A stretch of DNA of 34,543 nucleotides from Pinisolibacter sp040275425. GTDB lineage: Bacteria; Pseudomonadota; Alphaproteobacteria; Rhizobiales; Ancalomicrobiaceae. The notes beneath the pieces are model-generated. The model was not told the origin of the DNA, made no database searches, and saw only the letters and a program-made list of their open reading frames with translations. Position 1 is the first letter of the stretch. Each line of letters starts with the position of its first letter. The translations under genes were made by a program, and so were the position numbers. Positions 1 to 8,685 of the stretch are shown piece by piece. Where the stretch lies: assembly GCA_040275425.1 (NCBI GenBank), contig JBEOKB010000039.1, forward strand, positions 1-34,543. The letters run 5' to 3'.

Positions 1-18
1 CGTGTGCTCTTCCGATCT
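1..18. other. Residual Illumina adapter at the contig end
   Basis: The first 18 bases, CGTGTGCTCTTCCGATCT, are identical to the 3' end of the standard Illumina read-2 adapter. Genomic sequence appears to start at about position 19. The match is exact and sits precisely at the window edge, so chance is very unlikely. The window therefore begins at an untrimmed contig end, and these bases should be left out of any translation. Confidence 0.93.
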
Positions 19-1268
19 GCCCGCGCGCCGCCGTCGTCGCCGAGCCCCGGCACCACCGCCATCAGCGCCGGCACGATGTCGGCCGAGGAGAGTTCCCGGA
101 TCGCCGAGAAGAACGGCTCGCCCGTCGGCGTGGTCTTGCCCCAGATGCGCGGGCGCTGCCCCTCGGGCCAGTGATAGGCCAGCTCCTTGATCTGGGTCTC
201 CATCAGCGGCCGCTTGTGTTCGACCACCACCAGCCGCTCCAGCCCGCGCGCGAAGGTCGAGATGCCGATCGGCTCGAGCGGCCAGCTCATGCCCACCTTC
301 CAGATCGCCAGCCCCAACGCCTTGGCCCGCGCCTCGTCGATGCCGATGAGTTCCAGCGCCTGGCGCAGATCGCGATAGGCCTTGCCGGTGGCCACGAAGC
401 CGATGCGCGGATGCGCCGCCCCGAAGGCGTGGCGGTCGATGCCGTTGGCGCGCGCGTGCGCCCGGGCGGCGGGCAGGCGGATCTCGCGCACCGAGCGCTC
501 GTTGTCGAGCCGATGGCGCAGCAGCATCGGCCGATCGATCTCGCCGCGCGCGCGCGGGTCGAACTCCTCGCGCGGCCGCCGGAAGACATGGCGGGCGAGC
601 GACACGTCGACGATGCCCGACGAATCCATCGTGTCGGCCAGCGCGATCATCGCCACCCACAGGCCCGAATAGCGCGACAGCTCCAGCCCGTAGAGGCCGA
701 AGTCGACCACGTCCTGCAGATCGGCCGGATTGAGCACCGGGATCTCGCAGTCGGCGAACTGGAACTCGGACTGGCAGGCGACGGTGGAGGACTTGGCGAG
801 GTGATCGTCGCCGGCGATCGCCAGCACGCCGCCGTGGCGCGCGGTGCCGGAGGCGTTGGCGTGTTTCAGCACGTCGGAGGCGCGGTCCACGCCCGGCGCC
901 TTGCCGTACCAGAGGCCGAACACCCCGTCGCGCTCCGACCCCTTGCCCGCCCTGGTCGCCTGCTGGGTGCCCCATACGGCGGTGGCGGCCAGCTCCTCGT
1001 TGACCCCGGGGGTGAAGACGATGCCGTGGGCGTCGAGATCGGCCCTGGCCGCGACCAGCTGCTGGTCGTATCCCGCGAGCGGCGAGCCTCGGTAGCCCGA
1101 TATGAAACCGGCGGTCGAGAGCCCGGCGGCGCGATCGAGCCGCACCCGATCCATCGGCAGCCGCACCAGTGCCTGAATACCGGTCAGATAGACCCGGCCC
1201 TGGTCGAGTTCGTACTTGTCGGCGAGGCGTACGGGACGCACTTCTGGCGGCAGCGTGACGTCGTTCAT
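19..1268 (-). CDS. Indolepyruvate:ferredoxin oxidoreductase, fused type, N-terminal part (cut by contig end)
   Basis: The minus-strand frame is open from an ATG at 1268 to the window edge, about 416 codons, and has no stop. The protein begins MNDVTLPPEVRPVRLADKY and continues with GRVYLTGIQALVRLPM, then AGLSTAGFISGYRGSPLAGYDQQL. These are hallmark N-terminal motifs of the large single-chain indolepyruvate ferredoxin oxidoreductases of proteobacteria. Such enzymes carry TPP-dependent oxidoreductase and Fe-S regions in one chain of roughly 1,150 residues and oxidatively decarboxylate arylpyruvates from aromatic amino acid breakdown. Only the N-terminal third is present, because the contig ends in adapter sequence. 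A GGAGG Shine-Dalgarno lies 7 bases before the start. The divergent Lrp/AsnC gene at 1469 is its probable regulator. The family call is firm; the exact substrate is inferred. Confidence 0.88.
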
Positions 1269-1468
1269 GGGCTTCCTCCACGCGGAGGGCGTCACCCGTC
1301 TCGACCGATCTCACGGCTTTTCGCCGCTTTCAGAGGAGATTCGACCGTTTGCGCCGGGGCGCCATCTCTTTCGTTGAAGAGATAGAATACGCCTTTCCAT
1401 CGTCCAGTTTCATGCTACGTTGCCGTCCCCCGCGCGATTTTCTGCCGGTTTTTTCCAGGTGAGCCGGG
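1269..1468. promoter_or_regulatory. Divergent promoter region with a perfect dyad (1364-1383)
   Basis: This 200-bp gap separates the divergent oxidoreductase and Lrp/AsnC genes. It holds a perfect inverted repeat, ATCTCTT (1364-1370) and AAGAGAT (1377-1383), with a 6-base spacer, roughly 95 bases from both start codons. Lrp/AsnC proteins usually bind short AT-rich pseudo-palindromes, so this is a reasonable operator candidate. A second small inverted repeat, CCTCC (1275-1279) with GGAGG (1284-1288), covers the Shine-Dalgarno of the oxidoreductase. I could not assign -10/-35 elements. Confidence 0.45.
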
Positions 1469-1948
1469 ATGCCCGAAAAGATTCTCCTCGATCCCCACGA
1501 CGTCCGCATCCTGCGGGTGCTCCAGCGCGACGCTTCGATGGCCATCGCCGACGTGGCCAAGGAGGCCGGCATGAGCCAGACGCCGTGCTGGCGTCGGATC
1601 AAGCGCATGAAGGACGCCGGCGTCATCAAGCAGATCGCCGCCCTGGTCGATCGCGAGGCGGTCGGGCTCGAATTCGTCGTCTACACCTTCGTCAAACTCG
1701 GCGTGCCGAGTCTCGACAACATGACCGAGTTCGACCGCAAGGTCGCCACCTGGCCCGAGGTCATCACCTGTGAGCGCGTCACCGGCGCGGTCGACTACCT
1801 GATCAAGGTGGTGGCCGAGGACATGAAGGCCTACGACACCTTCCTGCGCATGAAGCTGCTCGACAACAACCTCGTCACCGACGTGCAGTCGCACATCGTC
1901 GTGGCGACGGTGAAGGACACCCCGGCCCTGCCACTGCGCGAGAGCTGA
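1469..1948 (+). CDS. Lrp/AsnC-family transcriptional regulator
   Basis: The product has 159 residues, the usual length for this family. The N-terminal winged helix-turn-helix is clear: LDPHDVRILRVLQRDASM, then IADVAKEAGMSQTPCWRRIK and a wing ending near GVIKQIAALVD. The C-terminal half is the RAM (AsnC ligand-binding) domain, including the stretch VITCERVTGAVDYLIKVVA. Members bind amino acids or related metabolites as oligomers and regulate amino acid metabolism, often from a neighbouring position. The gene is divergent from the indolepyruvate oxidoreductase, so control of aromatic amino acid or arylpyruvate catabolism is the natural inference. AGGTGAG (1457-1463) lies 5 bases before the ATG and supports this start. 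The true ligand is unknown. Confidence 0.93.
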   Translation: MPEKILLDPHDVRILRVLQRDASMAIADVAKEAGMSQTPCWRRIKRMKDAGVIKQIAALVDREAVGLEFVVYTFVKLGVPSLDNMTEFDRKVATWPEVITCERVTGAVDYLIKVVAEDMKAYDTFLRMKLLDNNLVTDVQSHIVVATVKDTPALPLRES

Positions 1949-1980
1949 TTCCGGCCCCTCGCGCCGACGCGCCCGAGCGC

Positions 1981-2331
1981 TCAGCCCGAGCCCGACTGGA
2001 ACTCGTTCCCGCGCGCGGCGGTCGTCTTGCGCACGTCCTCCTGGAAGCGGATCTCCGCGTCCGCCTCCTCCGGCTCCAGCCCCGACTCGCGCAGCGGCCC
2101 GATCGTCGAGGGCGGCGCCGGCTTCTCGCCGCGCAGCCCGACGAGACCGACCACCATCATCACGCCGCCGACGATGTAGGCCTGCCAATCGACGTCGATC
2201 CCGGTGATCAGCCCGCGCTGCACCGACTGCGTCAGCACGATCACCGCGAACCCGAGCATCAGGGCGATCGCCGGCAGCGGTCGCGTCCCGCCCGTTCGCT
2301 TCTCGTCGCGTCTCCTCACCGATCCCGCCAT
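1981..2331 (-). CDS. Small membrane protein of unknown function
   Basis: The product has 116 residues. A basic N-terminus (MAGSVRRRDEKR) is followed by two hydrophobic segments, LPAIALMLGFAVIVLTQSV (about 19-37) and AYIVGGVMMVVGLVGL (about 52-67). A charged, probably cytoplasmic tail contains EPEEADAEIRFQEDV. Its ATG shares one base with the TGA of the upstream flavoenzyme gene (TGATG), so the two are probably translationally coupled. I recognise no family. The coupling suggests a role linked to the dehydrogenase, for example at the membrane, but nothing in the sequence proves it. It is convergent with the Lrp gene, with a gap of about 30 bases. Confidence 0.7.
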   Translation of the reverse strand: MAGSVRRRDEKRTGGTRPLPAIALMLGFAVIVLTQSVQRGLITGIDVDWQAYIVGGVMMVVGLVGLRGEKPAPPSTIGPLRESGLEPEEADAEIRFQEDVRKTTAARGNEFQSGSG

Positions 2332-3587
2332 CACGCCCTCCCGAACCGCTCCGCCCGGAACGGTGTGAGATCGACCAGCGTCGGTTCGCCGCAGATCGCC
2401 TCGGCGATCAGTCTGCCGGAAATCGGCCCCTGGGTGAAGCCGAGATGGCCGTGGCCGAAGTCGAGCCACATGTCCGGCACGCCCGGCGCCGGTCCGATCA
2501 CCGGCAGCCCGTCCGGCAGCGCCGGCCGCCGCCCCAGCCACGGCTCGGCGTCGAGTTCGGCCCCGAGCGGGAACAGATGGCGGGCGATCGGCTTCAGCTG
2601 TTCGAGCTGGCGCGGCGTCGGCGCGGCGTCGCGCTCGGCGAACTCCACGCCCGTCGTCAGCCGGAGCCCGCGCTCCATCGGCGCCAGGCAATAGCCCATC
2701 TCCACGTCGACGATCGGCCGCGTCAGGCGCGCGTTCCGCTGCGCGGCGAAGTGCATGTGATAACCGCGCTTGACCGCCAGCGGCAGTCGGAGATCGAACC
2801 GCCCGATCAGATCGTTCGACCACGGCCCCAGCGCCACCACCACCGAGCGCGCCGAGACCTCGCCCGCCTCGCTCGCCACCGTCCAGACGTCGCCGCTGCG
2901 CTGGAGCGCGCGCGCGTCGCCGACGACGAACCGCCCGCCGAGCGCCAGGAACCGCTCGCCGTAGGCCTTGGTCACCGCCTCCGGCCACGCGACCGTCTGC
3001 GTCTCCGGCCAGAACACCGCCTTGTGGGCGATCGGATTGAGATCGGGTTCGAGATCGGCCAGATCGTTCGCCCCGAGCATGCGGAAGTCGATGCCGAACC
3101 GGCTCGCCAGCTCGTGCAGGTCGGCGTCGCCCTCGAGCCCCTGCGCGGTGCGATAGATGCGGATCCACCCGGTCTCACGGAACTGCTCGAGCACCCCCGC
3201 GCTCGTCGCCAGCCGCCGATGCTCGGGGATGGCGAACCGTCCGAGCGCGTCGATCGAACGCGCATAGGCCGCGATCCCGGCCGCGTCGGTCTCGCGGAAG
3301 AGGCGCCACAGCCACGGCGCGATCTTCGGCAGGAAGCTCGGGTGATAATTGGCCTCCGGCGCGAGGTTGAGCGCATAGCGGAACAGCCGCACCAGATCGC
3401 GCGGGATGCCCACCGGCACCAGCCCCTCGCGCTCGACGATGCCCGCATTGCCGAAGCTCGTCTCCTCGCCGATGCCGCGCCGGTCGATCAGCACCACGCT
3501 GCGCCCGCGCTCGGCCAGTTGCAGCGCCGCCGAAGTGCCGACCATGCCCGCACCGAGCACGATCACGTCGCTCGTCGTCCCGCTCAT
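2331..3587 (-). CDS. FAD-dependent D-amino-acid dehydrogenase-like oxidoreductase (DadA/DAO family)
   Basis: The product has 418 residues, typical of DadA-type enzymes. The N-terminus has a dinucleotide-binding fold, VIVLGAGMVGTSAALQLAER, followed by VVLIDRRGIGEETSFGNAG, which matches the DadA pattern. The C-terminal end has PVIGPAPGVPDMWLDFGHGH and GPISGRLIAEAI, the usual FAD-contacting region of DAO-fold proteins. Such enzymes oxidise D-amino acids or related secondary amines to keto acids and pass electrons to the respiratory chain. I chose ATG 3587 because the gene upstream extension lacks family features and GAGGGA lies about 9 bases before this start. It overlaps the next gene by one base. 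Substrate cannot be read from the sequence; another DAO-family substrate is possible. Confidence 0.87.
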   Translation of the reverse strand: MSGTTSDVIVLGAGMVGTSAALQLAERGRSVVLIDRRGIGEETSFGNAGIVEREGLVPVGIPRDLVRLFRYALNLAPEANYHPSFLPKIAPWLWRLFRETDAAGIAAYARSIDALGRFAIPEHRRLATSAGVLEQFRETGWIRIYRTAQGLEGDADLHELASRFGIDFRMLGANDLADLEPDLNPIAHKAVFWPETQTVAWPEAVTKAYGERFLALGGRFVVGDARALQRSGDVWTVASEAGEVSARSVVVALGPWSNDLIGRFDLRLPLAVKRGYHMHFAAQRNARLTRPIVDVEMGYCLAPMERGLRLTTGVEFAERDAAPTPRQLEQLKPIARHLFPLGAELDAEPWLGRRPALPDGLPVIGPAPGVPDMWLDFGHGHLGFTQGPISGRLIAEAICGEPTLVDLTPFRAERFGRA

Positions 3588-3721
3588 GCGTCGCTTCCCT
3601 CGTCGCGGCCGTGGTTGCGTGTCGTCGCCATCACCCCTCCCGAACCCCTCGGATCGTCCCGCCCCGACACTCGCGCGACACCGATTGAGATTTGCTTGAT
3701 AGCGCATTTTCGCCTCGCTCG

Positions 3722-3750
3722 TTGAGCCCGGCGCGCGCCTCTGCTAATCC
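3722..3750 (+). promoter_or_regulatory. Candidate sigma-70 promoter for purB
   Basis: TTGAGC (3722-3727) and TAATCC (3745-3750) are separated by exactly 17 bases, about 50 bases before the purB ATG. The position and spacing fit a housekeeping promoter. The prediction was made by eye. Confidence 0.45.
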
Positions 3751-3801
3751 CCTCGGCGACCCCGACGCGTCGCCGCGTCCCTCTCGCCTTCGAGGTGCCC
3801 C

Positions 3802-5124
<1,323 letters not shown>

Positions 5125-5147
5125 GGGTCGAACCACCCTGGAACCAC

Positions 5148-5173
5148 GCCTCCGCCACCTCGGCGGCGGAGGC
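5148..5173 (+). terminator. Hairpin after purB (weak terminator or processing structure)
   Basis: GCCTCCGCC (5148-5156) pairs perfectly with GGCGGAGGC (5165-5173) across an 8-base loop, 23 bases past the purB stop. No T-run follows, so it may not terminate strongly and could instead protect the transcript end. Confidence 0.4.
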
Positions 5174-5195
5174 GCCCTCGTCGGAGAACCCACCG

Positions 5196-5939
5196 ATGCG
5201 CCTCGCCGTCGTTTCCGATCTCCACGGCAATCTCGATGCGCTGGAGGCGGTCGTCGCCGACCTCGCCGAAGCGGCTCCCGATCTGGTGATCAACCTCGGC
5301 GATTGCCTGTCGGGTCCGCTCGACGCCGCCGCCTGCTGCGACCGCCTGATCGACCTCGGCTGGCCGACGGTGCGCGGCAACCACGACCGCCAGCTCCTCG
5401 ATCGTCCGATCGAGCGCATGGGGCTTTCCGACGCCGCCACCCGCGCCCGCCTCGCCCCCCACCATCTCGCATGGCTCGCCGCCTTGCCGACGACCCTCGC
5501 GCCGGCCCCGGGCATCCTCGCGTTTCACGGTGCCCCCGACGACGACCTCGCCTATGTCGCCGAGGAGGTGAGCGAAACCGGCACGCGTCTGCGTTCGCCG
5601 ACCGAGATCGCGACGATCCTCGGCGCGACCGAGGCGACGTTGCTCATCGGCGGGCACACGCACGTGCCCCGTCTGATCGACTGTGGCGACGGCCGTCGCT
5701 ACCTCAATCCCGGCAGCATCGGCCTCCCGGCCTACGAAGACGACCATCCGGTCTTCCACGTCATGGAAACCGGCAGCCCCGACGCCCGCTATGCCGTGAT
5801 CGATCTCGACCGCCCGCGCCCACGGGTTGCCTTTCGCCACGTCGCCTACGACCCGACACGGGCCGTCGCCGCGGCCCTGGCCGCTGCTCGTGACGACTGG
5901 GCCGAAGCTCTGGCGACCGGCTTCCGACGCGGCCGCTGA
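5196..5939 (+). CDS. Metallophosphoesterase (calcineurin-like, YfcE/Metallophos_2 type)
   Basis: The product has 247 residues and all expected dinuclear-metal motifs in order: VVSDLHGN (D8, H10), NLGDCLSGP (near 35), RGNHDRQL (near 61), FHGAP (near 110) and IGGHTHVPRL (near 152). It ends the domain with YLNPGSIGLP, another conserved element of this group. These enzymes hydrolyse phosphodiesters or phosphomonoesters; the physiological substrate cannot be told from sequence. It follows purB on the same strand by 71 bases with a hairpin in between, so co-transcription is uncertain. The ATG is placed at the start of the conserved beta strand MRLAVVSDLHG. The gene is convergent with the aldolase, with a gap of 9 bases. 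Confidence 0.9.
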   Translation: MRLAVVSDLHGNLDALEAVVADLAEAAPDLVINLGDCLSGPLDAAACCDRLIDLGWPTVRGNHDRQLLDRPIERMGLSDAATRARLAPHHLAWLAALPTTLAPAPGILAFHGAPDDDLAYVAEEVSETGTRLRSPTEIATILGATEATLLIGGHTHVPRLIDCGDGRRYLNPGSIGLPAYEDDHPVFHVMETGSPDARYAVIDLDRPRPRVAFRHVAYDPTRAVAAALAAARDDWAEALATGFRRGR

Positions 5940-5948
5940 CGAACACCC

Positions 5949-6743
5949 TCACCCCTTCGCCGCCGCCAGCATCCCTTCGATCCCCGCCGCCACATAGGCG
6001 GTGTCGTAACCGACGGTGACGAGGCCGAAGCCGCGCCGCGCCAACTCGCCCGCCCGCGCTCCCGACCCGCCGAAGATGCCGGCGACCTTGCCCGCCGCCC
6101 GCGCCGCCGCGACGATCCGGGCGAGCGGCTCGTCGAGCAGGCGCGCCTGCGGATCGACCACCGCCCCGTCGGTCAGCGCGATGCACAGATCGTTGGGGCC
6201 GACGAAGACGCCGTCGATGCCGTCGACCGCCAGAATGTCGTCGAGCGCCGCCAGCCCCTCGCGCGTCTCGATCATCGCCAGCGCCAGCGTCAACCCGTCG
6301 GCCTGCGCCAGATAGGCCTCGCGCGAACCGTTGCCGCCGAGCACCATCGCCCGCCCCGGCCCCCACGATCGCCGCCCGCGCGGCGGGTACTTGGCGAATT
6401 CGACCAGGCGACGAGCGTCCGCCGCCGAATTGATCATCGGCGCGATCACCCCGGCCGCGCCGAAGTCGAGCGCCCGGCTCGCCAGCGCGAAGTCCTCGAC
6501 CGGCACCCGCACCAGCGCCGGCTTGCCGGCCGCCACCACCGCCGCGATGCCGTGCACCACCGAGACCGCGTCGTGCAACCCGTGTTGAACGTCGAGCACC
6601 ACCGCGTCGAAATCCGATCGCGCCACCGCCTCGGTGAAGATCGGATCGGGAAAGCCGACCCATCCGGCGAGCGCTCCCGCGCCCGAGCGCAGGCGGGCGG
6701 CGAGCGAGAAGGCGGCGGTCGGCTCTCGGGGGGCGGCTGTCAT
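5949..6743 (-). CDS. HpcH/HpaI-family class II aldolase
   Basis: The product has 264 residues, as usual for the family. Visible signatures are FDAVVLDVQHG near residue 49, PPRGRRSWGPGRA near 119, LAMIETREGL near 153 and IDGVFVGPNDLCIAL near 173. They contain the acidic metal ligands (the E of MIETREG and the D of GPNDL) and conserved arginines of 2-keto-3-deoxy-type aldolases such as HpaI, GarL and RhmA. These enzymes cleave 2-keto-3-deoxy acids to pyruvate and an aldehyde, or run the reverse aldol. No pathway partners lie nearby, so the substrate is open. The gene stands on the minus strand just beyond the terminator of the DUF1476 gene, so it probably has its own promoter. Confidence 0.9.
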   Translation of the reverse strand: MTAAPREPTAAFSLAARLRSGAGALAGWVGFPDPIFTEAVARSDFDAVVLDVQHGLHDAVSVVHGIAAVVAAGKPALVRVPVEDFALASRALDFGAAGVIAPMINSAADARRLVEFAKYPPRGRRSWGPGRAMVLGGNGSREAYLAQADGLTLALAMIETREGLAALDDILAVDGIDGVFVGPNDLCIALTDGAVVDPQARLLDEPLARIVAAARAAGKVAGIFGGSGARAGELARRGFGLVTVGYDTAYVAAGIEGMLAAAKG

Positions 6744-6765
6744 CGGCGAGGCTCCGGGGGCGTGA

Positions 6766-6805
6766 AAAAGAAAACGGCGCGCGAACCGGCCCCGGTTCGC
6801 ACGCC
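6766..6805 (-). terminator. Rho-independent terminator of the DUF1476 gene
   Basis: On the minus strand GCGAACCG and CGGTTCGC (6781-6800) form a tight hairpin, extended by GGCG/CGCC outside. It is followed by TTTTCTTTTTC (6765-6775 on the plus strand as GAAAAAGAAAA). Stem, spacing and T-run are textbook, and it sits about 30 bases past the DUF1476 stop. Confidence 0.82.
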
Positions 6806-6834
6806 GAACGTCTCGAGGCGAGAGGCGAAACGCC

Positions 6835-7158
6835 TCAGCCCTGCGCCTTGATCTGCTGGATCGCCGTCGCCATCAGCTCGTCCATGGTGCGACGGATCTG
6901 ATGCTCGGACTGCTCGACGCCGCCCTTGGTGAGATCGGCCAGCACCTTGCGCACGACGTCGTCGTCGCCGACCTCTTCCAGATCGGCCATCACGACCGTC
7001 TTGGCATAGGTTTCTGCCGCTTCACCGGCGAGGCCGAGCTTCTCGGCCGCCCACAGCCCCAGGAGCTTGTTGCGCCGCGCGGCCGCCTTGAACTGAAGCG
7101 CTTCGTCGTGGGCGAACTTCTTCTCGAAGGCATCCTCACGCTTGTCGAACGTGGTCAT
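6835..7158 (-). CDS. DUF1476 protein, probable F1-ATPase zeta (inhibitory) subunit
   Basis: The product is 107 residues, all helical in appearance. It starts MTTFDKREDAFEKKFAHDEA and contains LQFKAAARRNKLLGLWAAEKLG, both characteristic of the alphaproteobacterial DUF1476 family. The founding member, from Paracoccus denitrificans, is the zeta subunit that inhibits ATP hydrolysis by the F1-ATPase through its N-terminal segment. A location next to purC is common in Hyphomicrobiales. AGGAG lies about 10 bases before the ATG, and a good promoter is at 7219-7247, giving a leader of about 54 bases. In free-living relatives the inhibitory strength of zeta varies, so the function here is inferred from family membership. 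Confidence 0.88.
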   Translation of the reverse strand: MTTFDKREDAFEKKFAHDEALQFKAAARRNKLLGLWAAEKLGLAGEAAETYAKTVVMADLEEVGDDDVVRKVLADLTKGGVEQSEHQIRRTMDELMATAIQQIKAQG

Positions 7159-7218
7159 CGGGTCGATTCTCCTGGAAAATCGCTGGAGCTTCTCATATGG
7201 GAACCTCAGTCGAAAAAC

Positions 7219-7247
7219 TGAATAGCCCCCGGCGAACGGCAAATCAA
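7219..7247 (-). promoter_or_regulatory. Promoter of the DUF1476 gene
   Basis: Read on the minus strand, TTGATT (7247-7242) and TATTCA (7224-7219) are separated by exactly 17 bases. The predicted start of transcription is about 54 bases upstream of the DUF1476 ATG. The strength of both boxes makes this one of the better promoter predictions in the window. Confidence 0.6.
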
Positions 7248-7582
7248 CGGGACGTTGGACGGACCCCGCTCTCCGCCCCTCCTCCGAGCCTTCGCGTGCC
7301 CCGACGAGGGGGCAGCGCACGATGCATTGTTATATTGCACCGTTTCGGCTAGTGTCCCGGCGAATGCGCGCGGGTGCTGAGGGCGATTCCCCTCGTCCCG
7401 CGCGTCGTCCTTGACGGGGTCGATCTTTCAGCGAGGTCGACCGCGCGAGTGCGGGAAGCGATCGCCCTCCGCCGTCTCGCCCCGGACCCCTGGGGTCCTC
7501 GGCGCCCCGCCGGAGCCTCGCTCCGGCACGATCGGAGGCCATCGGCCCAATGGATTTTCTCTCGAGACCACGGTACGTCCCC
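7248..7582 (+). promoter_or_regulatory. purC upstream region with structured leader
   Basis: No gene lies in this stretch. A weak promoter candidate, TTGTTA (7327-7332) and TAGTGT (7350-7355) with a 17-base spacer, would start RNA near 7362. Immediately downstream is a nested hairpin: outer arms CGCGCGGG/CCCGCGCG (7367-7374, 7397-7404) and inner arms GAGGG/CCCTC (7379-7383, 7390-7394). Two more perfect hairpins follow: GGACCCC/GGGGTCC (7484-7498) and GCCGGAG/CTCCGGC (7509-7527). The leader would be about 220 bases. No known riboswitch class is recognised, and the purC Shine-Dalgarno is weak. Confidence 0.4.
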
Positions 7583-8347
7583 ATGAATCGTCGGCGTCGC
7601 ATCTACGAAGGCAAGGCCAAGATCCTCTACGAGGGCCCCGAACCGGGCACGCTCATCCAGCACTTCAAGGATGACGCCACCGCGTTCAACGCCAAGAAGC
7701 ACGCCGTCATCGACGGCAAGGGCGTCCTCAACAACCGCATCTCCGAGTTCGTGTTCAATCAACTGAACGCGCTCGGCGTGCCGACCCATTTCATCAAGCG
7801 CCTCAACATGCGCGAGCAGCTGATCCGCGAAGTCGAGATCATCCCGCTCGAGGTGGTGGTGCGCAACGTCTCCGCCGGTTCGCTCTCGACCCGCCTCGGC
7901 ATCCCCGAGGGCACCCAGCTGCCGCGCTCGATCATCGAGTTCTACTACAAGAACGACGAGCTCAACGACCCGATGGTCTCGGAAGAGCACATCACGGCGT
8001 TCGGCTGGGCATCGCCGCAGGACATCGACGACATCATGGCGCTGGCCATCCGCGTCAACGACTTCCTGTCCGGCCTGTTCCTCGGCGTCGGCATCCGACT
8101 GGTCGACTTCAAGATCGAGTTCGGCCGCCTGTGGGAAGGCGACATGATGCGCATCGTGCTCGCCGACGAGATCTCGCCCGACAGCTGCCGTCTGTGGGAT
8201 CAGTCGACCGGCGACAAGCTCGACAAGGACCGCTTCCGTCGCGACCTCGGCGGCATGCTCGAGGCCTATCAGGAAGTCGCCCGTCGCCTCGGCATCCTCA
8301 ACGACAACGCCGGCCCCGCCCCGTCGACCCCGACCGTGGTGCAGTGA
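7583..8347 (+). CDS. purC: Phosphoribosylaminoimidazole-succinocarboxamide synthase (SAICAR synthetase)
   Basis: PurC condenses CAIR with aspartate, using ATP, to give SAICAR. The product has 254 residues, the normal size for the stand-alone enzyme. It starts MNRRRRIYEGKAKILYEG (the nucleotide-binding start KAKxxY) and has FKDDATAFNAKKH, LIREVEIIPLEVVVRN and GIRLVDFKIEFGR, all classic. A start 33 bases earlier is possible, but the extra residues are not family-like and ATG 7583 gives the typical length. The upstream leader is long and structured. A strong terminator (8380-8414) follows, so purC is transcribed apart from purS-purQ-purL, which lie beyond an inserted opposite-strand operon. Confidence 0.97.
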   Translation: MNRRRRIYEGKAKILYEGPEPGTLIQHFKDDATAFNAKKHAVIDGKGVLNNRISEFVFNQLNALGVPTHFIKRLNMREQLIREVEIIPLEVVVRNVSAGSLSTRLGIPEGTQLPRSIIEFYYKNDELNDPMVSEEHITAFGWASPQDIDDIMALAIRVNDFLSGLFLGVGIRLVDFKIEFGRLWEGDMMRIVLADEISPDSCRLWDQSTGDKLDKDRFRRDLGGMLEAYQEVARRLGILNDNAGPAPSTPTVVQ

Positions 8348-8379
8348 GCCGATCGATCCGCCGGATCGATGGACATGCG

Positions 8380-8414
8380 AAACGGCCGCCTCCGGGCGGC
8401 CGTTTCTCGTTTTT
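8380..8414 (+). terminator. Rho-independent terminator after purC
   Basis: AAACGGCCGCC (8380-8390) pairs perfectly with GGCGGCCGTTT (8395-8405) around the loop TCCG, followed by CTCG and TTTTT (8410-8414). The A-run on the left arm lets it serve the convergent thioredoxin-like gene as well. A smaller palindrome, ATCGATCC-GCC-GGATCGAT, lies just before it. Confidence 0.85.
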
Positions 8415-8429
8415 CGGCGGATGGACGGC

Positions 8430-8666
8430 TCACGCCGCCAACCACCCCGCGACGTCCTCCGCCTTCGGCAGCCCGCCCGCGTGGACGACCCTGCCGTCGA
8501 TGACGATGCCCGGCGTCGCCGCGATGCCGAAGCCGGCGATCGCCGCATAGTCGGTCACCTTCTCCAGCGTGATGGCGATGCCGAGCCGATCGGCCTCCGC
8601 CTTCACCATCTCCGCCGTGGTCTGGCAGCGTTTGCAGCCCGGACCCAGAACCTTGACGTCCTTCAT
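8430..8666 (-). CDS. Thioredoxin-like small redox protein (redox-active disulfide protein 2 type)
   Basis: The product has 78 residues. It begins MKDVKVLGPGCKRCQTTAEM, with a CxxC pair at residues 11 and 14 following the first strand, and has the cis-proline region AATPGIVIDGRVVHAGG. This is the minimal thioredoxin fold typified by archaeal MTH895. Such genes are commonly paired with DUF318 permeases, as here: it is the last gene of arsR-permease-thioredoxin, 19 bases after the permease stop, with AAGGAGA as ribosome-binding site. A role in delivering or reducing the permease's substrate or its cysteines is plausible. The partner is not established from sequence. Confidence 0.9.
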   Translation of the reverse strand: MKDVKVLGPGCKRCQTTAEMVKAEADRLGIAITLEKVTDYAAIAGFGIAATPGIVIDGRVVHAGGLPKAEDVAGWLAA

Positions 8667-8685
8667 CGCTTCTCTCCTTCGATCC

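Noticed and set aside
171..1385. 404-codon plus-strand frame at the start of the window
   Set aside because: It is the antisense of the indolepyruvate oxidoreductase, whose minus-strand translation has unmistakable family motifs.
7367..7527. Known purine, PRPP or guanidine riboswitch upstream of purC
   Set aside because: I looked for these because of the structured leader, but conserved core sequences of known classes are not visible.
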